Assembly: GCF_000943565.1 (NCBI RefSeq)
Contig: NZ_JTDW01000002.1
Coordinates: forward strand, 310,001 to 374,000
Direction of reading: 5' to 3'
DNA length: 64,000 nt
Source: Neotamlana sedimentorum
GTDB taxonomy: Bacteria > Bacteroidota > Bacteroidia > Flavobacteriales > Flavobacteriaceae
Under the pieces are notes generated by a model that saw only the letters and a list, made by a program, of their open reading frames with translations, did not search any database and had not been told where the DNA came from. The position numbers were made by a program, and so were the translations under genes. Shown piece by piece: positions 26,443-33,194 of this stretch (positions are counted from its first letter, which is position 1; every line of letters begins with the position of its first letter).

Positions 26443-26450
26443 TAGTTTTG
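26443..26450 (+). promoter_or_regulatory. -7 element upstream of the DUF4254 gene
   Basis: TAGTTTTG fits TAnnTTTG, 19 bases before the ATG at 26470. No clear TTG lies at the expected distance upstream. Confidence 0.4.
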
Positions 26451-26469
26451 CACATTAAATTTTTACAAC

Positions 26470-27075
26470 ATGTTTACAGATAAGGCTAATAAAATATTTC
26501 AAGACGTTATTGAAAAGTACCACATTATTAACACGGTAGACCAACCGTTTGAAAATATTTACCCTAAAAGCGATTTAATAGAGCATTTATTATACAGAAA
26601 ATGTTGGATTGATACCGTACAATGGCATTACGAAGATATTATTCGCGATCCACAAATAGATCCTGTTGCTGCGTTAACACTGAAGCGCCAGATTGATGCA
26701 TCGAACCAAGATAGAACGGATATGGTTGAGTATATTGATAGTTATTTTCTAGAACAATATAAAGATGTTTCTGCAAAAGCTGATGCTACAATAAATACCG
26801 AAAGTCCTGCTTGGGGAGTTGATAGGTTATCTATTTTGGCCTTAAAAATATATCATATGAATGAGGAAGCTACACGCGAAGATGCTACAGATGCACATCG
26901 CGAAGCATGCCAAAAGAAACTTGATATTTTATTAGAACAACGTGTAGATTTATCTACTGCTATCGATACACTTTTAACCGATATTGAAAACGGAGATAAG
27001 TACATGAAAGTTTACAAACAAATGAAAATGTACAACGACGATGAGTTAAACCCAGTGTTGCGTTCTCAAAAATAA
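26470..27075 (+). CDS. DUF4254 family protein
   Basis: 201 residues, predicted mostly helical and cytoplasmic with no signal peptide or membrane segment. The LLYRKCWIDTVQWHYEDIIRDP segment and the later DRLSILALKIYHM are family hallmarks. DUF4254 proteins are found in Bacteroidota next to family 9 glycosyltransferases, as here (45 bases upstream of one). Function unknown; a role in the same glycan step is inferred from context. The gap after it contains one arm-pair of the palindromic repeat described at 41076. Confidence 0.85.
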   Translation: MFTDKANKIFQDVIEKYHIINTVDQPFENIYPKSDLIEHLLYRKCWIDTVQWHYEDIIRDPQIDPVAALTLKRQIDASNQDRTDMVEYIDSYFLEQYKDVSAKADATINTESPAWGVDRLSILALKIYHMNEEATREDATDAHREACQKKLDILLEQRVDLSTAIDTLLTDIENGDKYMKVYKQMKMYNDDELNPVLRSQK

Positions 27076-27083
27076 CATCTGTT

Positions 27084-27108
27084 ATCCTGAACTCAATTCA
27101 GGATCTCA
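27084..27108. repeat. half copy of the two-hairpin palindromic repeat
   Basis: ATCCTGAA (27084-27091), a 5-base loop and TTCAGGAT (27097-27104), followed by CTCA. This matches the first hairpin and flank of the full elements at 41076-41144 and 51634-51704; the second hairpin is missing. It lies between the DUF4254 and GT9 genes. Confidence 0.7.
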
Positions 27109-27120
27109 ATTTAAATTTAA

Positions 27121-28137
27121 ATGCCAAACCCAAAACACATACTCGTTATTCGCTTATCTGCAATGGGCGATGTAGCTATGACGGTGCCTGTGTTGCGAGC
27201 ATTAACAAAACAATATCCCGAGGTTAAAATTACCGTTTTAACTCGGGCTTTTTTTGCGCCTTTTTTTAGAGGTTTACAAAATGTTCAAGTACTTGCAGCC
27301 GATGTAAAAGGAAAGCATAAAGGTGTTTTAGGACTCTATAAACTTTCTCAAGAAATAAAAACTTTAGGTGTTGATGCTGTAGCCGATTTGCATAATGTGT
27401 TAAGAAGTAAAGTTTTGAAGTTTTTTTTATCAGGAAAACCTTTTTACCAAATAGATAAAGGGAGAATCGAAAAAAAAGCTTTGATATCGGGTGTTTTTTT
27501 TAAGCCTTTAAAAACCACACATCAGCGTTATGCCGATGTTTTTAAAAGTTTAGGGTTTCCTATAGATTTAAGCAATCCATCTTTTCCTAAAAAAGCCAAT
27601 TTAAATAATAAATGCGAAGCGCTTTTAGGTGATTTAAAAAGTAAACGTATTGGTATTGCGCCGTTTGCTGCACATGAAGGCAAAATGTATCCTTTAAGTT
27701 TAATGAAGGAAGTTATTGAAACTCTAGCTAAACAGAATAAAATCTATTTATTTGGTGGTGGTAAGCAAGAAATTGAGGTTTTAAACCGCATTTCTGAAGC
27801 TCATGAAAATGTACAAAACTTTGCGGGGAAACTAAGCTTAAACGAAGAGCTTGATGTAATTTCGAATCTAGATGTTATGCTTTCTATGGATTCTGGAAAT
27901 GCACACATTGCAGCCATGTTAGGCGTAAAAGTGATAACTATTTGGGGAGTAACACATCCGTATGCTGGGTTTGCACCATTTAATCAGCCAGAAGATTGTG
28001 CTTTGGTAGCAGACAGAACTAAATACCCGTTAATACCAACTTCAATTTACGGCAATAAACACCCTGAAGATTATAAAAATGCAGCAGGAAGTGTTTCTCC
28101 AAACACAATTGTTGAAAAACTAGAGTCCGTTCTTTAG
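27121..28137 (+). CDS. family 9 glycosyltransferase (heptosyltransferase-like)
   Basis: 338 residues, GT-B fold. N-terminal HILVIRLSAMGDVAMTVPVLRAL is the GT9 signature and the C-terminal SMDSGNAHIAAMLGVKVITIWGVTHP is the nucleotide-binding site. GT9 enzymes add heptose or related sugars to lipopolysaccharide cores. It follows the DUF4254 gene by 45 bases and faces the reductase gene tail to tail; the 88-base gap contains a GC-rich hairpin motif at 28194-28207. Confidence 0.9.
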   Translation: MPNPKHILVIRLSAMGDVAMTVPVLRALTKQYPEVKITVLTRAFFAPFFRGLQNVQVLAADVKGKHKGVLGLYKLSQEIKTLGVDAVADLHNVLRSKVLKFFLSGKPFYQIDKGRIEKKALISGVFFKPLKTTHQRYADVFKSLGFPIDLSNPSFPKKANLNNKCEALLGDLKSKRIGIAPFAAHEGKMYPLSLMKEVIETLAKQNKIYLFGGGKQEIEVLNRISEAHENVQNFAGKLSLNEELDVISNLDVMLSMDSGNAHIAAMLGVKVITIWGVTHPYAGFAPFNQPEDCALVADRTKYPLIPTSIYGNKHPEDYKNAAGSVSPNTIVEKLESVL

Positions 28138-28193
28138 TTCAAATTAAAGCAGACGTTTTTCAAAAGGCTTCATGTATTATTTTTTGAGTTTTT

Positions 28194-28207
28194 CGCTTTC
28201 GCGGAAA
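28194..28207. repeat. TCGCTTTCGCGGAA short repeat
   Basis: A 14-base sequence in the gap between two convergent genes. The same 14 bases occur in reverse orientation inside capK at 22987-23000. An 11-base core (CGCTTTCGCGG) recurs before the nucleotidyltransferase at 44205-44215 and GCTTTCGCG occurs in atpA near 40739. In an AT-rich genome this is more than chance would suggest. Confidence 0.5.
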
Positions 28208-28225
28208 TAAATAACGGTCTAATAA

Positions 28226-29281
28226 TTAAACATCATCAAAATCTACCGAAATATTTGGAGTTTTTGGGTGTGCTTGACAAGTTAAAATTAAACCTTCAGC
28301 AACTTCGGCTTCAGTTAAAATATTATTTTGCCTCATAGTAGCTTCGCCCTCTGTAACGCGAGCTAAACAACTACTACAAATACCACCTTGGCAAGAGTAA
28401 GGGGCATCTAAATCTTCATCGAGAGCTGCTTCAAGAATGGTTTGTTTGGCATCCATTTCAAAAGTAGTAGATTCGTCATCAACAGTTACGGTAATTTTAG
28501 ATTTTCCTTGGGTAACTGGCGCAGCAGCTTCAGTTTCAATTTTTGATGCTTTAAATAATTCAAAATGTATTAAATCTTCAGAAACACCATGTTCGGTTAA
28601 AACATCTTTTACCGTGTGTATCATACCTTCTGGCCCACAAATGTAATAGGCATTAGGTTCAATATGCTTGTATTTGTTTTTAACAACGTAGTTTATGGTA
28701 CTTTTTTCAATACGACCAAAAACAGCATCGCTTTCGTCTTGCTGGCTAAACACAAACTGAATAGAAAAACGGTCGTTATATTGATTTTGTAAATCTAATA
28801 ATTCGTTTAAAAACATAGTGTCCTTTGTGGTTTTATTACCATAAACCAACACTATTTTACTGTTTACTTCTTCGGTTAAAGCACATTTAATTATGCCTAA
28901 AATTGGCGTAATACCACTTCCTGCGGCAAAAAGTGCAATGTTTTTTGTTTTATTGTCTTTTGGTGTAAACGTAAAGCGTCCTTTTGGTGGCGCAACTTCA
29001 AGTGTGTCTCCTGCTTGTAAGGTGTTGTTGGCATAAACCGAAAATGTACCGCCATCAACCGCTTTTACGGCAACCGTTAAATTTCCACTAGTTGGTGCAT
29101 CGCAAAGGGAATAATCTCTACGAACTTCGTTGCCATTAATTGTAGTTTTTAAAGTAATGTATTGCCCTGCGGTATAGTTAAATGTGTCCTTTAAATTATC
29201 TGGTAAATTAAAAGTGATGCTAACCGATTTATCTGTTAATCGAGTAATGTTTTTTATAGATAGGTTGTAAAATGACGCCAT
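28226..29281 (-). CDS. PaaE-like flavin reductase with C-terminal 2Fe-2S ferredoxin domain
   Basis: 351 residues. An FAD-binding domain (RDYS at 55-58), an NAD(P)H domain (GSGITPILGI at 121-130, YICGPEGM at 213-220), and a plant-type ferredoxin domain with C297-x4-C302-x2-C305 and C335 are all intact. This order matches PaaE and related ferredoxin-NADP reductases that pass electrons to an oxygenase or other acceptor. No paaABCD genes are nearby, so a phenylacetate role is not supported. A TATTTTTG -7-like element on the minus strand lies at 29305-29298. It is divergent from padR and shares its 110-base regulatory region. Confidence 0.9.
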   Translation of the reverse strand: MASFYNLSIKNITRLTDKSVSITFNLPDNLKDTFNYTAGQYITLKTTINGNEVRRDYSLCDAPTSGNLTVAVKAVDGGTFSVYANNTLQAGDTLEVAPPKGRFTFTPKDNKTKNIALFAAGSGITPILGIIKCALTEEVNSKIVLVYGNKTTKDTMFLNELLDLQNQYNDRFSIQFVFSQQDESDAVFGRIEKSTINYVVKNKYKHIEPNAYYICGPEGMIHTVKDVLTEHGVSEDLIHFELFKASKIETEAAAPVTQGKSKITVTVDDESTTFEMDAKQTILEAALDEDLDAPYSCQGGICSSCLARVTEGEATMRQNNILTEAEVAEGLILTCQAHPKTPNISVDFDDV

Positions 29282-29346
29282 GAATATAAATTTTTAGCAA
29301 AAATAAGGAAGCCTAAATTGTTTACCTTGTTTTTCTAAAAAAATTA

Positions 29347-29367
29347 ATACCTAAAATCCTTAGGTAT
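29347..29367. promoter_or_regulatory. perfect inverted repeat, candidate PadR operator
   Basis: ATACCTAA at 29347-29354, a 5-base spacer and TTAGGTAT at 29360-29367: eight matching pairs with no mismatch. It covers the region where the -33 element of the padR promoter would be (the -7 TATATTTG is at 29380-29387). PadR-family regulators usually bind such ATAC/GTAT dyads at their own promoters, so self-repression of the downstream unit is likely. Confidence 0.6.
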
Positions 29368-29379
29368 AGTATTTTTCTG

Positions 29380-29387
29380 TATATTTG
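29380..29387 (+). promoter_or_regulatory. padR promoter -7 element
   Basis: TATATTTG matches TAnnTTTG. It ends 4 bases before the ATG at 29392, so the transcript would be leaderless or nearly so. No clear TTG at -33; that position is occupied by the inverted repeat. Confidence 0.5.
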
Positions 29388-29391
29388 ATTT

Positions 29392-29721
29392 ATGCCAAAC
29401 TCAAAACTTTATAAAGGTAGTTTAACCACTATAATCTTAAAGCTATTAAGCGAACAAGAAAAAATGTATGGTTATGAGATTACCCAAAAGGTAAAAGAAT
29501 TAACCAAAGGTGAATTAAATATTACCGAAGGTGCGCTTTACCCCTCGTTGCATAAGCTTGAGGCCAACGGTTTGCTTGAAGTTGAGGTTGTAAAAGTAGA
29601 TAATAGATTGAGAAAATATTATAAACTAACCAATAACGGAACCAAAGAAACGGTAAATAAGCTCGAAGAATTGCAGAGTTATTTAAAAACCATGCAGAGT
29701 TTAATAGGTAAGCTAGCTTAA
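29392..29721 (+). CDS. PadR-family transcriptional regulator
   Basis: 109 residues, the short PadR form. A winged helix-turn-helix spans about residues 5-85: YGYEITQKVKELTKGELNITEGALYPSLHKLEANGLLE is typical, and a C-terminal helix provides dimerisation. PadR proteins repress nearby export or stress genes and respond to small ligands or membrane stress. A perfect inverted repeat precedes the gene. It is followed 9 bases later by a membrane gene and then by an ABC transporter, the usual company of this family. Confidence 0.92.
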   Translation: MPNSKLYKGSLTTIILKLLSEQEKMYGYEITQKVKELTKGELNITEGALYPSLHKLEANGLLEVEVVKVDNRLRKYYKLTNNGTKETVNKLEELQSYLKTMQSLIGKLA

Positions 29722-29730
29722 TTTTATTCA

Positions 29731-30423
29731 ATGAAAATAACTGAACAACAAATACAAGAACTTTACAAATTTACAGCGCAACATTACGTTGAGTTTTACG
29801 ATGTACAAACCGAACTTGTAGATCATTTAGCAAACGGTATTGAAGCATTATGGCAAGAAAAACCAGAATTAAAATTTGAAGAAGCTTTGCATATTGAATT
29901 TAAAAAGTTTGGCGTTTTTGGTTTTTCAGATGTGGTAGAGCAGAAATATAATGCACTGTCTAAGCACTACCGTAAACAAGTTTATAAATACACCAAACAA
30001 TACTTTAAACTCCCTAAAATTATACTAACCTTATTTAGTATGTGGGCTTTGTTTAAACTTTTAACAGTAGTTGAAAACAAAAACTATATTGTTATCCCAT
30101 TAATTGCTTTTTTGTTTGCTTTTCAAATGTGGTATTTAATTTTTGAACGAAGAAAACGAAAAAACATTAAACAATTCACAGGGAAAAATTGGCTTTTTCA
30201 AAGAATAACCACCGAGTTGGGTGGATTGGTACATTGTGTCAATTTTATATTATATGTGCCTGACTTATTTTTTATAGATGGCCCATGGTCTTTATGGTAT
30301 CAAATTGTATTTTCAATAGGAACTGTACTCTATATATTAATGTTATATGTTGGCGTAAATATTGTATCACCTAAATTACGCATGGAGGCGCAAAACCAAT
30401 TCCCGCAATTTAAATTTATTTAG
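29731..30423 (+). CDS. membrane protein with HAAS-like N-terminus, partner of PadR
   Basis: 230 residues. The first 85 residues are soluble and helical (YVEFYDVQTELVDHLANGIEALW... FGFSDVVEQKY), resembling the helical HAAS-type domains that accompany PadR regulators. Four hydrophobic segments follow between residues 95 and 220. It starts 9 bases after padR. No enzyme motif is visible. By analogy with PadR-linked DUF1700/HAAS proteins it may control the regulator or sense membrane state; this is inference. Confidence 0.65.
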   Translation: MKITEQQIQELYKFTAQHYVEFYDVQTELVDHLANGIEALWQEKPELKFEEALHIEFKKFGVFGFSDVVEQKYNALSKHYRKQVYKYTKQYFKLPKIILTLFSMWALFKLLTVVENKNYIVIPLIAFLFAFQMWYLIFERRKRKNIKQFTGKNWLFQRITTELGGLVHCVNFILYVPDLFFIDGPWSLWYQIVFSIGTVLYILMLYVGVNIVSPKLRMEAQNQFPQFKFI

Positions 30424-30484
30424 TTGTAACATTTTAACTAAATTTCATACAAATAATTATCAATTATTAAATCACTCAATTTAC

Positions 30485-30889
30485 ATGAAAAAATTACTAT
30501 TACTTTGTTTATTTGTTATAGGATTAACTACCCAAATGCAAGCTCAAGATGATGCTTTTAAAACTGAAACCATCGAATTTATAAAACTTACAGGAGCTGG
30601 TTCTGCTTTCGAAAATGCTATTGGCCAAATTGGAGCCATGGTGCCCGAAGCCAAAAAAAAAGGTTATAGGCAAGAAGCTCTAGGAACTTTAGATGGACTT
30701 TATGGTAAAATGGCCGATTTATACATGAAAGAATTCACACAAAGCGAGATTAAAGAATTAGTTGCATTTTATAACACCGATTTAGGTAAAAAATTAGCCG
30801 AAAAACAATTAGGATTAACCCAACAAGCCATGATGCTAGGTCAATCTTGGGGTATTGAGGTTCAAGGAATCGCTCAAAAACACATGTAA
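30485..30889 (+). CDS. secreted DUF2059-like protein
   Basis: 134 residues from ATG 30485, with a signal peptide at about residues 1-21 (MKKLLLLCLFVIGLTTQMQA) and no lipobox cysteine. The mature part is helical, and the ending LVAFYNTDLGKKLAEKQ is the DUF2059 hallmark. It is expected to be periplasmic. Its stop is 3 bases before the permease ATG. An upstream in-frame ATG at 30362 lies inside the previous gene and is rejected. Function unknown. Confidence 0.78.
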   Translation: MKKLLLLCLFVIGLTTQMQAQDDAFKTETIEFIKLTGAGSAFENAIGQIGAMVPEAKKKGYRQEALGTLDGLYGKMADLYMKEFTQSEIKELVAFYNTDLGKKLAEKQLGLTQQAMMLGQSWGIEVQGIAQKHM

Positions 30890-30892
30890 TGC

Positions 30893-32371
30893 ATGGTTAG
30901 CCAGTTTTTAAAACTAGAATGGAAATCTCTTTACAGATCTGCTAGCTTTGGTAAATCCATAGGTATTAAAATATTTATGGGTTTATTCGCCTTGTATTTT
31001 ATTGTTATGTTTTTGGGAGCTGGCTTGGTGCTTTATCCGGGTTTAAAAAAGGAATTTCCAGACCAAGAACCTATTTATATTTTAAATAATGTTCTTTTTT
31101 ACTGGATTTTAATCGATTTAGTATTTCGGTTTTTCTTTCAAAAACTACCTGTTATGGTGGTAAAACCATTATTAATCTTACCTGTAAAGCGCAGTAAGGT
31201 GGTTAATTATGTTCTACGAAAATCGGCATTATCGTTTTTTAACTTTTTGCCTTTATTCGCCATTGTTCCTTTTGGAATAACATTGTTAGTTAAAAATTAT
31301 CCTGTCGTGTCGGTTTTAAGCTGGATGCTTGCCGTTGTTTTAACCACTTTAATAATCAATTTTTTAAATTTTATTATTGAAAGTTTTTCAGCCGAAACCG
31401 AATTTTCTTTTTTACCAGTTGTTATTTTTACAGGTGGTTTGTATGCTTTAAACCATTTCGATTTAGTGTCTTTTAATACCATTGTTGGTGCTGGTTTTAA
31501 TGCGGTTTACGAAAACCCTATTTATGTTCTAGCGCCTTTATTAATTTTGGTTGGCTTATACATTTACAATGGGAAACTATTAAAGCAAAAACTTTTCTTA
31601 GATAGTGGACTAAAAACAAAAGTTAAAGAAGTTAAGGCTTCAAACTTAGAATGGACAAAGAATTTTGGAGACATAGCGCCATTTTTAAGGCTCGATTTAA
31701 AACTTATTTGGCGAAATAAGCGTACAAAATCATCCGTTTGGATGCTGGCCATGGGTTTGCTTTATGGCTTGGTTTTTTATCCGAATCCACAGTTTAAAAA
31801 CTTTGAAGGTATTTATGTTTTCGTTGGAATATTTTCAACGGGTATTTTCTTAATTAATTTCGGGCAATTCATTCCAGCTTGGGACAGTGCATATTACAAA
31901 CTATTAATGAGTCAGAATTTAAAATACGAGCAATATTTAAAGTCTAAATTCACATTAATGGCAATTAGCGTAGGTGTTTTGTTTTTACTTGGTATTCCGT
32001 ATGTTTTTTTTGGTTGGAAAATTTTAGTAGCTCATTTTGCCGCTGCCATTTATAATGTTGGCGTTAATACGCATGTTATTTTATTGGGCGGTTCGTTTAA
32101 CCGCAAAAAAATAGATTTATCGCAAAAAGCCGCCTTTAATTATCAAGGTACTGGTGCTGTGCAATGGTTAATTGGCATCCCGTTATTGTTGCTGCCAATG
32201 GGTATATTTTCTCTAGCTTTTTTTACAATAGGTTTCGAGGTTGCCTGTGCTATAATTGCTGTTTTAGGCATTATTGGTGTTGTGTTTCATAAGCAATTCA
32301 TGAAAGCTATTACAGCCAAATATTTACAATCGAAGTATAAAATGATTGATGCTTTCGATCAAGACAACTAA
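30893..32371 (+). CDS. ABC-2 type permease-like protein (DUF5687 family)
   Basis: 492 residues with about 12 membrane helices in two halves separated by a soluble loop at about residues 230-275. The N-terminal LEWKSLYRSASFGKSI and the ISVGVLFLLGIPYVFFGWK region fit the Bacteroidota DUF5687 family, which accompanies ABC ATPases. The ATPase gene follows 12 bases later, so the two very likely form one exporter. Substrate unknown. Confidence 0.82.
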   Translation: MVSQFLKLEWKSLYRSASFGKSIGIKIFMGLFALYFIVMFLGAGLVLYPGLKKEFPDQEPIYILNNVLFYWILIDLVFRFFFQKLPVMVVKPLLILPVKRSKVVNYVLRKSALSFFNFLPLFAIVPFGITLLVKNYPVVSVLSWMLAVVLTTLIINFLNFIIESFSAETEFSFLPVVIFTGGLYALNHFDLVSFNTIVGAGFNAVYENPIYVLAPLLILVGLYIYNGKLLKQKLFLDSGLKTKVKEVKASNLEWTKNFGDIAPFLRLDLKLIWRNKRTKSSVWMLAMGLLYGLVFYPNPQFKNFEGIYVFVGIFSTGIFLINFGQFIPAWDSAYYKLLMSQNLKYEQYLKSKFTLMAISVGVLFLLGIPYVFFGWKILVAHFAAAIYNVGVNTHVILLGGSFNRKKIDLSQKAAFNYQGTGAVQWLIGIPLLLLPMGIFSLAFFTIGFEVACAIIAVLGIIGVVFHKQFMKAITAKYLQSKYKMIDAFDQDN

Positions 32372-32383
32372 TACATTTAAAGA

Positions 32384-33079
32384 ATGATATCTACTATTAA
32401 TTTATCAAAAAAATACGGCGGAAAACAAGTTTTAAATGTTGAAGCTTTAGATATTCCTAAAGGACAAAGTTTTGGACTAGTAGGAAATAATGGTGCTGGT
32501 AAAACCACCTATTTTAGTCTGTTGTTAGATTTAATAAAGCCAACCACAGGCCATATTATAAACAACAAAGTTAAGGTTAACGAAAGCGAAAACTGGAAAC
32601 CATTTACTTCGGCATTTATAGATGAAAGCTTTTTAATAGGTTACCTAACGCCCGAAGAATATTTCTATTTTATTGGCGAATTACGCGGACAAAACAAAGC
32701 CGATGTTGATGCCTTGGTAAGTCAATTTGAAGATTTTTTCCATGGTGAAATATTAGGTCAAAAAAAGTACTTGCGCGATTTAAGCAAAGGAAACCAAAAA
32801 AAGGCGGGAATTGTTGCTGCTTTAATTGGAAATCCTGAGGTTGTTATTTTAGATGAACCTTTTGCAAACCTCGATCCCACAACACAAATTAGGTTAAAAG
32901 CAATTGTAAAAGATTTAGCCGAAACAAAAGGTGTTACCGTGTTAATTTCTAGTCACGATTTATTACATGTTACTGATGTTTGCGAGCGCATTGTAGTTTT
33001 AGAAAAAGGAGAAATTGTAAAAGATTTAGAAACTAGCGAAGCTACATTAAAAGAACTTGAAGCCCATTTTACAAACTAG
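32384..33079 (+). CDS. ABC transporter ATP-binding protein
   Basis: 231 residues. Walker A GNNGAGKTT is at 34-42, the signature region reads LSKGNQKKAG, Walker B VVILDEPFANLDP follows, and the switch His is in SSHDLLH. The short form without accessory domains is typical of ABC-2 exporters. It is the last gene of the PadR-headed unit and partners the DUF5687 permease. The next 115 bases hold only a weak AT stem and no clear promoter. Confidence 0.93.
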   Translation: MISTINLSKKYGGKQVLNVEALDIPKGQSFGLVGNNGAGKTTYFSLLLDLIKPTTGHIINNKVKVNESENWKPFTSAFIDESFLIGYLTPEEYFYFIGELRGQNKADVDALVSQFEDFFHGEILGQKKYLRDLSKGNQKKAGIVAALIGNPEVVILDEPFANLDPTTQIRLKAIVKDLAETKGVTVLISSHDLLHVTDVCERIVVLEKGEIVKDLETSEATLKELEAHFTN

Positions 33080-33194
33080 AATTTCGTGTAAAAGTAATGG
33101 CTTTATCTAGCTAAATTCAAAAAGATGCTTATTTTTACCGTTAAATATAATAATGGCAAGCCTTTAAAGTTATTATTATGGTAAAATATGAACC

